The translations under genes and the position numbers were made by a program. The notes under the pieces are model-generated. The model had not been told where the DNA came from. It saw only the letters and a program-made list of their open reading frames with translations, and ran no database searches. Shown here one piece after another: positions 21,549 through 34,082 of a stretch of DNA of 64,000 nucleotides. The DNA is from Chrysopilus asiliformis. Lineage: Eukaryota; Arthropoda; Insecta; Diptera; Rhagionidae. Each line of letters starts with the position of its first letter. Position 1 is the first letter of the stretch. Location: the NCBI GenBank assembly GCA_964034945.1, contig OZ035963.1, forward strand, positions 61,539,182-61,603,181, given 5' to 3'.

Positions 21549-24191
21549 ATGCAAAATTACCTTAACTAGGCTTTTTAGCCACCGCCCTAACGTAAATGGC
21601 TAACAATTTGGTCGTTTTCGTCCGTTTTACGCCGTGTGAGTTGATATCCGACTTTTACCACCCACCCTAATTCGTATGATGGAGTCAAGGATGCGAGCAA
21701 TAACACACATATCTATTTATTTCTGTATCCTGCCCAGCGGAATACATTATAAGCGAATATGATGTAGAATGTGTGTATTGGACCGAGTTAAATGTAAAAT
21801 CGCCCTGTTCCCAGGCCAGAACACAATTTTTCATCCCAGAAGAGAGTAGATGAGAAGTCCTTGTTTGATATTTTTTTAATATTTGCAATGTACGCGTATC
21901 CTTCACCCGTGATCCCCTGTCGAGTCCAATAAATTCTATACTGCGTTCCATTGTTCCGAACAAAAAAATGTGATTTGAATATTTGATGTTGTCTTTTGGC
22001 TTCAATTTATTTGTGTAGGTGGACTTATCTTCCAGGACACTTCTTTCACCTCGCCTTTTTTATAATCTCTCTGAATGCCATATAGAGCAGGATAATGTTT
22101 TTGGTTACCTTGATATTGATATTTGAAGAAAAAATGATGTTTAATATACAATAGCATGCTTAGCTGCTTCAAAAGTAATGTAAATCCATAAAGAAATGGT
22201 AAAGTGTAATCATCATATGTGTGTGTATGTGAGGATATGTTAGGATTTCAATTTGTTCTGTAATAAAACTCCAAGGATTCTTCTTAAAAACACTTTTTAA
22301 ATTTTTTTTTCTTTATTTGAATTGCGTTTTTTGATCTTCGGAATACAATTTTTTCGAATACAATTTCTATTCAGTGGTTTTGACCTTTTCGTAAAAGTCA
22401 AAGGTTATTTAAAAAAAATTTGTAAAATTCTTGAAAGAAGAAAAAAGTCAAAGGTTATTTTAAAAAAATTGTGAAATTCTTGAAACAAGTTAAAAAGACG
22501 TAGAAGGAGATACAGTTCCAAAAACATTAGTTATAAAATACTTAATAGGGCAATTTTGAGAAAAAATCCAATTTAAGTAAATTTTTTAATGGAATTTTTC
22601 ATAATTTGTTCCAACTAGGATTGTGATGTATGCAAAAGTTATTTAAAATCAATTTTTTCTTCAAATTTGCCACTAACTCACTCCCTCTTCCTGTCTGGGT
22701 TACAAAATTTTTGTCAAGCCCCAGTTTTAGGGGAGCGCGGTGACCGCTGTTAAGGGCTTCTAAGGGTAGAAAAGGTTTAAAAACCAATTTAATTTTTTTT
22801 TCGTAAACTGACAGCACAATGAAGTTTTCGGATGGAAACGGATGGAATTTCTTACAAAAATTGCGCAAAACCGATACGAGGGAGAGAGGAGGGTGGTATG
22901 AAAAGCCTAATCACACAACGTGGCAACGCAACTGCAGCCGGCATGTTATCAGCCTTACTTTGTTTTCATAAAAAAAAATAAAATCCGTAATAAGTCCAAA
23001 CTAAATAAATTAAAGCCAAATATAGTATAATTTTATTAAAAAGAAAGTAAGAAATGAGAGTTGTTTAAAGATGTCTTTAAATAGACCCAAAATTTATTAA
23101 GGAGGCGGAACAGCAATCTTTCAGCACAAACAAAAAACCAATTTTAATAAAATAAAAGCATTTTTACCCACATTTCATATTTCTTAATTTTTTTTTTCTG
23201 TTTTTAAGAAATAGCAAAAAAATAAATCTAAACGCTTTAATATCAGTGACAAGGGACACAAATCCTCAGATTTTTTTCCAATCTTTCGCATGACAGAAAC
23301 AAACTGCCAAAATCAATCCCAAAAAACAAATCGACCTGAAAGTAAAGGATCTATCATATATGAATGCATACGATCAGGCGTTTTTTTTTCATTCGTAGAT
23401 AGAAAATCTACAGGAAATAAAATGAAATAAAATAAAATGAAACAAAAAAAGGTGGAAATACTTTTTCTATAATATTGAATCCTTGGTAAAGCCATCATGA
23501 AAGATATAAGGGGCACCAGTTATGATAAATAGGGTTTTATAATGGAGGATGGAGTATAAGAAAAAGTAACATCCAATCACAACAACAATAACCATACGGT
23601 AACATAAATATAAAAGTATATAAATCGCATACGAGCGAACCAAAAATAAAAACAAGAAATCTTAAGAAATCATGGATTCGGAGCCCACAAATAACAATAA
23701 CAACAAATAATACCAAACATTGGAAATCTGAAATTCAATTCCAGAAATTGTTTATGCATATCAAATCCTTTGGGAATTTACTCGTCTTTCGTCTTAGCAT
23801 TCTTTTAGATCGGTGGCAGGCAGCATTGTCAATGCGATGTGGAGATTTGGGGGCAGAGGACAAGACGCGGAGACTTAGGATTCTTTATGAGTTTGGTGGC
23901 GCTTGCAGAAATATTGAACGAACAAAAAAAAAATATTTAAAATATGAAATCGAAAAAAAGATTTTTTTTTCAGCCAAATATGCTCCAAAATTTTCCGCAC
24001 GATGACATCTCGAAGAGAATGGCTCCTATATACCAATTTTTCCTGAGACGAATTGGTTATCTGTAGGTACTAAACGGGAAAATCCCGAAACATTTGAATC
24101 GGTATCATAAAAACTGGGTCTTACAGTCTTCTATAACAGTTTTATTCTCCGTTGCCGAACCTATAGTTTTCAATGAATGGAATTGCAAATA
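21549..24191. other. Unassigned region
   Basis: AT-rich, with a small local duplication at 22391-22490 (GTCAAAGGTTATTT followed by AAATTCTTGAAA, twice about 55 bases apart). Frames at 21685-22005 (-), 22599-22868 (-) and 23748-24005 (+) are under 107 codons and have no recognisable domains. No RNA genes seen. Confidence 0.35.
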
Positions 24192-24341
24192 CAGTCGAAC
24201 TTAAATAAGTGGGATCTTACGGGACCGTCTCATGGATCCCATTAAGGTCCCACTTCTGTTCAGAAAGGCTCGGACCGAACAATCCATGCCAGTTATGAGA
24301 GTTTCTCACTTACTCAGGTCCCGCTTATCCAGGTTCGACTG
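24192..24341. mobile_element. Pogo/Tigger-like MITE (150 bp)
   Basis: Ends are CAGTCGAACTTAAATAAGTG and, reading inward from the other side, CAGTCGAACCTGGATAAGCG, that is, inverted repeats of about 25 bp with a few mismatches. It is flanked by TA on both sides (24190-24191 and 24342-24343). The terminal CAGT.GAACCT and TA duplication are typical of pogo-group elements of the Tc1/mariner superfamily. It is too short to code for anything. Confidence 0.8.
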
Positions 24342-24343
24342 TA

Positions 24344-25179
24344 TTTGTAAAATATTTGTAGGAAAAGTGCGGTACGGTGACAAGAGGAGAAAAAAAAATG
24401 CGGAACGGCGAGTAGAGGACATTTTCCGAAAGATGTAACAAATTTTATGTCACTAGTCATAGCCTTTTTTCCCAAATTCTATGATTTAAAAACATTTGAA
24501 AGGTTTTTAAAAAAAAAAACCAAAGAAAAAATTCTGGTTCGTCTGTTTCAGAAAGAAAAATTGATTAAAAATATTTTTTGAGCGAAAAAAGTGGCGTCAC
24601 TAAAGGGAAAATGTTTCTGTAATGCAAAATTTCTGTCCCATCAGAAAAGATCTGTAAAATTTTAAAAATTTCGGGAATAAATAAGAAGAATGATGATGGA
24701 GGGTGGGGTGTGAAATTTAGAGTTGCATTGCTAATTGGAAGAGATGGACAAAAAAATGAGGGTACTTATTAGGAAAATAAGGGTCCAAAACGTGGAACTG
24801 TATTCAGTTCCACAATTCAGAGAATGCTGGATCTCTCAATACGGTGTTTGTTCGATGCAGTGGTTCTTGATTATGGTTTTGCCCTCCCCCATCACAAATA
24901 AGAGATATTGCTATAAAAAGTTCTTTAATTTTTCGGTCGTCGAGAGAAGTTAAACTGCCGTATGCAGGCAAATTAGGCCCGTTTGCGCATACTTTTCGTA
25001 AAAAAAACATAACAAATGCTATAATTGCCAATCTGGCAATCATTGGAGACCCGTATGGTGATATTCGTATCAAAATTCGAACAGTTGTACAAAAATTCCA
25101 GTTTGAAGTCAAACTTTCCAATAAGATTTTTTAAAATTTTTTCCAATCGGATTTTGATGTATGGGAGTTTTATGTAGAA
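24344..25179. other. Unassigned region
   Basis: AT-rich with no supported gene. The minus-strand frame 24804-25121 (105 codons) has no motif. Confidence 0.3.
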
Positions 25180-25347
25180 TTATATCCTAAATAACTTTTG
25201 TTCTTGGACTTTTTTGATAAGATGCACCGTTTTGGAGATATTCGCAAAAATCGTTTTCGTTCGTATGGGGGCTCGCATTTTACGAAAAACGGATCTGTGC
25301 AAAATTTCAAGTCTCTAGCTCAATCCGTGCGCCCGCAATGCGCGCCA
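25180..25347 (+). repeat. Relative of repeat family A next to a microsatellite
   Basis: The order ATTATATCCTAAATAACTTT, GGACTTTTTTGATAAGATGC, ACCGTTTTGGAGATATTCGC, a G-rich block and TGCAAAATTTCAAGTCTCTA follows positions 190-385 of family A block by block, with lower identity. It leads directly into the GACAGACG array, so the array may be the variable end of this element family. Confidence 0.55.
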
Positions 25348-25665
25348 CAGACGGACTGACAGACAGAGAGACAGACGGACAGACGGACGGACAGACGGAC
25401 GGACAGACGGACAGACGGACAGACGGACAGACGGACAGACGGACAGACGGACGGACAGACGGACAGACGGACAGACGGACAGACGGACAGACGGACAGAC
25501 GGACGGACAGACGGACAGACGGACAGACGGACAGACGGACAGACGGACAGACGGACGGACAGACGGACAGACGGACAGACGGACAGACGGACAGACGGAC
25601 AGACGGACGGACGGACAGACGGACAGATGGACAGACGGACAGATGGACAGACGGACGGACGGACA
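25348..25665. repeat. Microsatellite array of GACAGACG with GACG units
   Basis: About 318 bases of the octamer GACAGACG mixed with extra GACG tetramers, nearly perfect, ending in GGACATG. The frames across it in all directions (Thr-Asp-Gly-Gln type and Ser-Val-Cys-Pro type) are artefacts of the repeat. Arrays of this type at the end of non-coding transposon sequence are common in insects. Confidence 0.95.
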
Positions 25666-26126
25666 TGCTAAATTCAACTTTTTTTTTATCATTTTAAACA
25701 CACTGGTGTAATTCGTTTTTTTGTGTAATGACGGGATTTTGGCGTTACAAATGGTAAGGCAAATCTAATATATCCTTTGGTTTCACCATACGGGTATAAA
25801 AATAAGTTGCGGTTAGCTTACTTAAACCTTAGAAATTCTGGAACTTAAATAATTTAAGTTGTACATAAGTTTATAAGTTTCGTTGGTGCAAACAGCAATT
25901 AGTAGCGTACGTTCAACTTATTCCCAGAATTTCTACGATTTCAGGAGACAAAGCACAACTTTTTTTTTTTAAAGAATAGTAGGAGCCAAGCCCTACAGGT
26001 TTGTTTTAATTTTTCGGGCCCCAGAAAAAAAGTTCGGTTGGTGGAACAAAATTTCAAGTTACGCCTGAATAAAATCTGGGAAGAAATTCAAGAAAAAATT
26101 GCAAGTGTAATATTCCGTAGGAGCTA
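25666..26126. other. Unassigned region
   Basis: AT-rich. A weak inverted pair (AGAAATTCTGG at about 25831 and CCAGAATTTCT at 25924) may mark an old MITE, but the rest of the ends do not match. No gene. Confidence 0.3.
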
Positions 26127-26265
26127 TTCATACAATACGTTACGCCACTTTTCGCCCTTGCAAACCCCTCTCCCCATCCCCCTACCACAATCACAATACC
26201 GCAGACCCCCCCGCCCCTCCTTCCCATTCTCTAAAAGTTTGACGAATTTTATAGACAGGCCCTTA
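26127..26265 (+). mobile_element. Repeat family D, complete diverged copy
   Basis: Left end AGCTATTCATACAATACGTT, then ACGCCACTTTTCGCCC, a C-rich middle with AATACCGCAGACCCCCC, and right end TTTGACGAATTTTATAGACA followed by GGCCC. Same block order and length as the copy at 41935-42073. Confidence 0.6.
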
Positions 26266-29089
26266 TGTTTTAAAGACAAATCGGCACCACAATTTTTTAA
26301 TAAAAAATCCCGAACATTCATTTTTTAAAGCATATTTTTGGGTTCTTCTGTACCATAACTCGCCGCAGTTCTGATCCTTTTTATTGTCCTGCAAAAAATT
26401 TCGTCTCAGACAAAATAATAACAAACTGAAATAAGAAAATTTCCTATATAGGAAAAATGAAATAAAAATTTCAACCCAGGAAAGACAATAAGCAATTGCA
26501 GAGCATGTGTGGTTTGTCTGGTAAAAAAAAATTATAAGAATGAGGAAAATAAGATGCGAAATGGGATGACATTCGGAAATTGAAAATTGAGCTATAGAGG
26601 ATTTCCTTGAATGGTGGCAAAATATGTTATACGCAAGCAGTAAAGTCAACCAAGCGCTCATATCTTGAGGAGAATATCCCGTGAAAAAAAAAAAGAAAAT
26701 CTATATTTATGTATCGTCGCGGTATATTCGAGAAATTCGCATTGCAAGAAAATAGATAAGATGCTGGAATTTACAAATGTATGTACAAATCTTCTTCGGT
26801 AGAATTACATATCCTTGTATGTACATATGCTGGAAAAGTCTCCATCTATAAGAACCATTTCAAAAAATACCAAAAAAAAGTATAAAAAAAATTCAATGAA
26901 TGAATTTCTAGATTTGATTCTTTTTTTCATGCGATTTTTTCTTATTTTTCTGCTGGTTTTCTTGCTCCATCTCATCGAATGACAAATTTATGATTATCCT
27001 TTTCGATTGAAAAACAATTTTTATCCGCATTGGATTTGATTTCCTTTTCTATTTCACAAATTTAGCGTAACTCGTTGAAAATATTTCGTACGCTCCTGCC
27101 CCCTATCGTCTGTATATTTCGAAATATACCAGTGCCATGTGTCAGGTTATGAGTTTTTCCGCGTATTTTATTTGAAAAGTGCAAAATCCCATTTCGATTT
27201 CGGGATTCACTTTCGATTATATCATAGTTGCCAGGTAAGAAAAAAAAACACATGGGAGTATTTTTTCGATTCCATCTTATCATGGAAATTCAGGATATTC
27301 AGGATGTTATAATTTTATTGTCGGTTAGCGGCACCCAAAACCCGAAAAAATATGCTCCTTTATTTAAAGGACATGCAAATAGTGAGTATCTATACGCATA
27401 GGTATACACAAATTTCGGTTAGGTATAGAAATTGCTACCTACTTCGTCCGTAGCGTTACAAAAAAAAAATGTTCTGGTTTTTGGGGGATAAGGATGTGTG
27501 GTATGTGCCTACTATAAAATCTAATTTGCATATAATCAGGCAGATGTGTCTATCTATAAGAGTTTCATCCTCATCTAAATGCGTGACACATTTCGCCCAG
27601 TTGAGAGAGAAAAACGCACCACATCGCGACCTTAAAAAATGTAAAACACAAAGCAACCATTCAGTTTGTTATATTTTATATAATATGGGATACCAACAAA
27701 CATTTTAAGATTATACCTACGAAATGATAACCATAAAAAAATATATAAATGTTGAAACAGTGCGGAAGGACGAAAGGACGAAAGGAAAGGGAAAAAAAAA
27801 CGCTAAAAAACATCCAACGAAATTACAAGGACGATCCGATGAAACCCTCTGAGATATGTGTATGCCACGCGTCCTCCATTTAAACAAGGATACAATTTTA
27901 ATATCGCCATAAACAATAAAGGGACATTCACTATGGTAAAAGGGGATTTTATCCGGAGGACATTGTGGTGGCACTTTTTGATGCCGTTTTTTGACGAAAT
28001 TTTTGATCGCAGGTAGAAATTGCATCTTGACATGATATTTTGTACCTGAATGTCCCATAATCACCACATAGTCTAATATTCTCGTATGTCCTATTAAATT
28101 GTTTCAAAACCGGAACTTCTATTAAATTCTCGGACAATAAAATTAAATAGTTGGGCATAAAACGGAGAAACAGATCACTACCCGAACTCTGTTTTCGTAG
28201 GTAGACACGAACATTTTTGGTCAAACATACACTGCGAAAAAAGAGGTTTCTTGAACCAACTTAATTTTTTGACAAGTGCCCTCTTAAACCAAACTGATAG
28301 TTTGGCTCCTAAAGACAAACTTTTTCTATAAAGAAAAATGTGACATTTGTAAGGTTTTTCTGTTTTTGGGCGAAAGCTTTTTCTTCAGTTTCTAGAAAGT
28401 TTTATGAGTTTTTCAAATTTAGGCTATGTCCACATAACACGGTTTGCTTTTTTAAATTCACAAAATAAGGATTAGTCTGTCCACCAGTCCGGACTCTGCA
28501 TAACGTGATTCGTATAACGCGACATTTTTCTAGAAACTAACTTCCGCATTTGTACGTACAGAGTTTTTTTTTAAATTTGCAAATTTGTAGTTGATGCGTA
28601 ATTTTTGATGGATTTTCAGCAAAATTATAATTTTAAATAACAAATCACCTTAGTTAAATATCTAACAAAATAGTAACAAAGCTCTTAATTCTATGGTAAA
28701 CATTTTTAATTCTACACTTTCAATTTCATTAAACTTCCCATGATTCTTCACTCCAGCTCTGCTCGAACTAAATCGGTTATTCAGGAAGTTGAATCCTTTC
28801 CATGATTTCACATTTAGATGACTCAACTCTTTGACAAGTAACGCTTTTTCTTAGCTCGATTTATGAAATGTGTTTCAACACACAGACGAGACGCTGAGAA
28901 TTTTTCTTACCTGCATGATACCCTTTTGTTCAAAGTTTTTTTTCCCAAAGGATTTCTTTCGGTTGCATTGAATATTTTAATATTTAATTAGAGCATGAAA
29001 AGAAAGAGTGTCCCGAACTCGAATTCCCTACAAGGGGTAAAAACAGCCAAAAGGGTTGATATTATAAAAATTTGCCACCGTTTATAAGT
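26266..29089. other. Unassigned region
   Basis: The longest frames, 26263-26661 (-, 132 codons) and 27717-28067 (-, 116 codons), are Phe/Leu-rich without domain motifs. The stretch at 26700-28200 has ATGTACATATG-like and AGGAT/ATCCT strings. One copy of the CTTACAAATGTT motif lies at 28342-28354 in reverse orientation. No RNA gene recognised. Confidence 0.35.
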
Positions 29090-30080
29090 TTTCCTTCGAA
29101 TTTCGTTGGTAGACAAACTTTGGTAGAGGCCAAGGATTTGAAGAAAAAAATTGAATCAAATCACAACGGCTCAAAAAATGTTTAACTGACAACTGAAGTG
29201 TTCAAATTTCGGCAGGTGACGCGGAAATTCAAATTTTCCATAAGAACGCATCGGATTTTAAAGTAAGATTAATGACATTTTTGCACACGGCAAACTACCG
29301 TAGACCACAAAAACGCGATAGTTTAGCGGAAGCGATTTGATAGTATTTCGCGGCGATTTGATTGATTGTCTAGTTGTCCCTGGAAAATATCGTCTTACAA
29401 TTAATTCATCGACTCCGAAAAGTGGTCAATTTGCAGAGGGATCCACACACGTACGGCCAACACGCGTGACCTTTAACATAATTTCAAATTGCAGTGCCAA
29501 CATGATCAGGTTTTATCCCTGCTAAAGAAATCCTCTCTCAATATCTATCATACCCTTATCTTAAGTCCGTTCTACAACAACGCATTATCATTCCAAAAAG
29601 CGAAGGGTGACATTACCATCATCTCCTTTGACGCTCGGCGAAAAATGTCCTTTGCAGGATTCAATTTAATTCACTCAACCCCAGAGTTTTCAAAATACCT
29701 GGACAAGGGTCAGCAAAGGTTCGGCCGACGTCCCTTTCAAAGGACAACACAGGTAGAAAATTTCTGAAGGCATCACGCCCGATTTTAAAGGGTTATTTGA
29801 TTTATATAAGTGCTACCCATTTATTGGTTACAGCAACAACAAAAAATCGACCGATGAACCCTTTTCCATTTACGCTGGTCAACGTCCATTTTCACAATTG
29901 AACGCAAATGACGGAACAAATAAATGGGCTGGGTGTGACCCCTTGCGGATCCTTTCGGTCATTATTTACATACCCTTGTGCGGCGGATTGACCATTCCTG
30001 ACTACCTGATGGTGTACAAAAAGGATTCATTTTTCATTGGACATGGAAGTTTTGTACGATTTGAAAGTGGATTGCAATAA
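29090..30080 (+). pseudogene. Candidate multi-exon gene or decayed gene of unknown family
   Basis: Several short open segments in this kilobase look like exons. They include VEAKDLKKKIESNHNGSKNV near 29130-29189; DAEIQIFHKNASDFK ending at a strong donor (AAA|GTAAGA near 29263); a segment after the acceptor TTGTCTAG at about 29372 reading LSLENIVLQLIHRLRK; an open stretch from the acceptor AAATTGCAG (29494) to about 29717 containing KGDITIISFDARRKMSFAGF; and a final 82-codon frame after TTGGTTACAG (29831) with GCDPLRILSVIIYIPLCGGL, ending in TAA at 30078-30080. Some junctions keep phase, others need weak donors, and an overlapping frame (29322-29525) is equally open. That mixture suggests either a fast-evolving insect gene that I have mis-spliced or a pseudogene. 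I do not recognise the family; a CUB-like beta-sandwich is only a guess. Confidence 0.35.
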
Positions 30081-33000
30081 GATTTCATGGTTAAACATTT
30101 ATGGATATTCTGATAACATTTCATAATAAACGCAAAGCTATAAATTTTCTATAAATGGGGGTTGGGTAAAAATTCGTCCAGTTTGTGTTTGAGATGTCAG
30201 GAAAATGTTGTTAGGATTTTGTTGCCACATTTGGTGATATTTTTTAATGGAATTTTTTGAATAATCCTATAGAAATATTTACGAATACATTATTTTAAAA
30301 ATCTGAAATGTTTTTCTTTTTAAATTAAAATGATGCTCATCTCTGGCTAGATCTGTGGTTTTACACATTTTTTAGAGTTATAAAGGTATCCACGACCCCC
30401 TTTCTACGAGCCCCTTTCCACGACCCCCTTAGCTTTTCTTAACAATTCTAGAGAAGTGTACATAAAACCTGAAGAGATTGTGGATAGGCTAGCGAAGCGA
30501 CCGCAACGACTGCATTTAGTTTTGTAGTAATTTTTTTAAATGTGCTTTTGTAGGGTTGTATTACGTTGACTCGAAAAAAACCTCCGCAGGGCAGCGTACG
30601 AGCAAAAAGAGGATGGAATTGTACATACAGCTCATTTTCAAAAAACTTTGCGTCCAGGATAGATTTTTCAAAAAATTTCGCCTGCGGCGCATTATTTTCT
30701 CTTATGATTTCATAGTATGTAAGTATTTTAATTAAATTTCAGTGCTGATATTAAACAACTGTCACCGTAATTTTTTTTATAATGTGGCTTGCGGTTAGGT
30801 GTACAAAACTCAATGTGGCAATTCATTTGGCTCTTACTCAAACCTCTCCCCACCATATTTTCGATTTTTCGGGGTTTTTTGTATGGAGTTTAGTAATGTC
30901 ATTACGTTACCCAAGCCCCTTCCCCTTAGAGTATGATGCCACAGGGGAAAATGTTGACATAAATTTGCAGTAGCAACAAACATAAAAATAAATGCACCGC
31001 AGGGGAATTTTCCCCAAAAATTAAATCTCACAATAAGCAATTGGCAAAAAATATTATTTTTTTCCACATTTTTTATAGATTTTCGCGGGGTTTTTATCGC
31101 ATAAAAAAAACTGTGGATTTCAGTAAAAAAAATGATGAATTTAATTTAATTTTAAGGAGGTCCCAGTCCGTGGTACAAAATTTGTGCACCAGCGAAAAAT
31201 TTTTTAGGCTGTCTGAAAACTAAAATCCCTTTTGAATACAATATCTCTGCCTCTATCCTTATATCTTAATTATCTACACGATCAACTCCTTTTTAAAAAA
31301 AAAAATTAAAATATGAACAAATTCTTCCCACAGAACACATACTTTGATATTATTTTTATTGCAAATTACGTGGCGGCTGAAATCGTGATTGTTTTATTGA
31401 AAAATTGAATCAACAAGTGGAGTTCTTTAAAAAGTTAATTTTTCATAAAAAAAATATACGAAGACGTGGTGGCGGAACACAGCCAGACCTAAGTCAATGC
31501 AAATTAAAAAGTCTTTACAAACTCATTTATTAAAATTCAAGTTCACCCACTTTTCTCAGACAAAAGTCCTTTTCCGCACTGCACTCTCCGCTCCCACAGG
31601 GCACGACGAATATTCCTTTGGCCGGAATTCATTTACCCCAGAGTTGCGTTGCGTTGAGTTGAGTTACCTTCGTTCCTGGCATCCCCACTTCACGCCCTTT
31701 CATCTGTACATCAGTTTTTATTTCTTTTTAAGTTTATACACAAATTTTTTAAACGATGCAGCGAAAGTCTCCGGAATTGTCTCTACGCGCGGCGTTTTTG
31801 TATTTTTTTTCTGTTACACGGCGGGTGTTAACAACCCCGGCAACACGAGTACTTTCTCCGCTTTTTTCCGTCGGGGTGCAAGGATACAAAACTCATCCTT
31901 AAACAGACACCAGCATGCTGTAAAAATCAACAGTGTTGCACGGTTTTTCTTTTCTTTACACGTTTTACTTTCTCCAAGACAAAAATTTTCTGAAAAAGGA
32001 GAGAACTTAAAAAAGCTGTAAAAAAGAGATGATGTCCTTGTGGATGGGGGACGGTGAAATTGGCGCTCTGCTAAATGAGTGGAGGCAGTCAACGCCATAG
32101 TCATCATTATTTTAACTGAGTTTTCACCATCACCATCGCCAGGATGCTTCGCTTCGCGGAAATTTTACGCGGCATACGGCATACGGCTTGGCGCTAAGGA
32201 ATAAATGGAAAAAAATCTCCTCATTTTTCCTTACAGCTGTTGAAAAATATTCTCTACAAGTCGCTAAGTGAGTGTTTACTACTACTCTAGGTAGTAGACT
32301 GATGGGGGATGATTTGAATTTGTGAAAATAGAAAAAAAACGTTACAAAAAACTCGGTGGGGGTGGCATCGACTGACGACTAACGAAAAAAAGGGGTTCCT
32401 CTTTCAGAAGTTCATTAAAAAATTTCCCGCGAAAAAGAAATTTCATTCATAATTACTGCTGGCTGTTTCCCCTATAACGTCGTTACACTAAATGTGTTGG
32501 TGTTACACTGATTTTTTTTGTATATTTTCCTTACAACTTAATGGAGATGTTTTTGTGTTTGGTTTTTCCTTTGAACTAGTTTTACTTAACTAACCTTTAA
32601 ATAAATTCAATATGCAAATGAGTGAATCCTTTTTTGGGATATAAGATTGTAACCGATTTATCGAAAAATAAAATGCGAAAATCTTTGTTACAATTTTTAG
32701 AGTGAAATCCTTTTACGAAGGCAATGTTTTTTGAAAGTACAACAGGAGTAAAGGAAGTGCATTGAGCGGGTTATTAAAAATTTTAAGATGGGACACTGTG
32801 ATAAGGAATTTGTATAATCAAAAACTTGATATTATTATCAAACCCTATCTGGTTGATTTTGTACGACTTCGCCACTTTGTTAAAATTTCGGGTATTGTCA
32901 AGGGCTCGAGGTCAAGGACCCTTCGTGGTTGGAAATCACTGATTTTATTTGAATTTTTCAAGTTTTTATTTTCATTATTTTCAAAGCAATAAATCGGAGA

Positions 33001-33396
33001 CGTTTCTGTCAGTTGCTTTATTGAAATATTACAATGTCGAGGAAAAAATCGTCCTTTAAAAGGATTTAGAGAGACATTTTTTTAAAATTCGGTTGTTCTA
33101 TGAAAGAAAAATTTGTAACGGCTAGAATAAGTTTTTATGAAAATGCGATTTTAAAATATTTTAAAAAACCAAGCAGTTTTAGTTCATACAATTGTATTTT
33201 TCCTCAAAATTGGAGTTGCACTAGTACTGATGGAGAGGGGTGAAGAGAAATCCACGCTTGTTGGTGTGAGATACCCTACAAGTGACAAGACGATCCAACT
33301 TGTTGAGGGAGTAAAAAAGAAGTAAGTTTCGTTTCTCTTTCACACTCACGAGGCAAATTATGGGCCTGATTCCGTCAACTAAAAAGTCGATTTAAA
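30081..33396. other. Unassigned region, includes partial family D copy
   Basis: A partial family D copy is visible at about 30833-30945 (TTTTTTGTATGGAGTTTAGT and ACCCAAGCCCC). Two copies of the CCTGCGGCGCATTT motif lie at 30681 and 30991 (reverse). The longest frame of the window, 31497-32021 (+, 174 codons), is Ser/Phe-rich, overlaps a minus-strand frame and shows no domain; I do not accept it as a gene. 31600-32160 is less AT-rich and could be a 5' UTR or promoter of a gene outside the window, but that is only a possibility. Confidence 0.35.
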
Positions 33397-34082
33397 CCCT
33401 ATACCAGTGTTGTGCCGCGTAGTCTACGTGATGTAGACTACACCATTGTCTACGCGTAGACTATTACTGTAGACAATGGTCTATTCTCTACGCGTAGACA
33501 ATGTAGACAATCAATAAAATAAAGGATAGCTGATTTAGTTTTAAATCTCATTTTCTTCAATTATTTTAACATAATAAAGCACAATTTCCAGGAAGCAATC
33601 GCCAAATCCCGTCTTAGTCGGCGTTCGGCAGTATTTTGCAAAAAATGTTTGCACTGCAGGCAAAAAGCGGAGTATTTATTGTTGGCCTCAAAGCCCAGCT
33701 CTTTAAATGCTTTGTTTTTAAGCCTTCCTGCCATATTTAAAAAAAAAACAGAATTTCACTGGGGGCACGTACGATAGGTACGGCGCTGGTGTCGCTGAGG
33801 AGCCCAGTTAGCGAATTTTGATATAAATTTAACTCTTTAGGGACAGCAGCGCCTCGCCATTTCTTGTAATTGGCCATTTCCTATATAGTATAGGATTAGA
33901 TATATGACTCACTGAAGACTTTGTTTTGACAGATATGAGAAAGTCTACATTGTCTACGCAAAGTCGACATTGTCTACGCCAATGTCTACATTGTCTACCC
34001 CAAATCTATTGTCTACGCTATTGTCTACACTGAAGTGTAGACAATCAAAGTCTACGCGTAGAGGAACAACACTGCCCTATAC
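33397..34082. mobile_element. Non-autonomous hAT element (670 bp) with target duplication
   Basis: The 8-bp sequence CCCTATAC stands at 33397-33404 and again at 34075-34082. The element between them (33405-34074) starts CAGTGTTGTGCCGCGTAG and ends with the inverted partner, finishing GGAACAACACTG. The terminal CAGTG and 8-bp duplication identify a hAT-superfamily element. Both subterminal regions are packed with copies of TGTCTAC/GTAGACA and the palindrome GTCTACGCGTAGAC (at least a dozen TCTAC/GTAGA units), which are probably transposase binding sites. The interior still holds the first part of a transposase gene (see 33561-33734). It is a deletion derivative of a larger element. Confidence 0.9.
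33561..33734 (-). pseudogene. N-terminal remnant of hAT transposase, BED-finger-like
   Basis: On the minus strand an ATG at 33734 opens a 57-codon frame. It starts MAGRLKNKAFKELGF and has a CLQC pair at residues 25-28 followed by TAERRLRRDL, which resembles the Cys-Cys half of a BED zinc finger (usually CxxC...TxxLxxH). The His ligands expected downstream are not present; RRDL stands where RxHL would be. The frame stops at 33561-33563 and no catalytic domain follows inside the element. In hAT transposases the BED finger binds DNA near the element ends. This is a short leftover, too small to predict activity. Confidence 0.45.

Noticed and set aside
25307..25701. Frames of 119-128 codons with repeated TDGQTDRR- or SVCPSVRL-type sequence
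   Set aside because: They are the translation of the GACAGACG array in all frames and carry no information.
31497..32021. 174-codon frame on the + strand, the longest in the window
   Set aside because: Low-complexity Ser/Phe-rich sequence, overlapped by a 97-codon minus frame, no domain, no splice or start context. Length alone in a stop-poor stretch is not enough.
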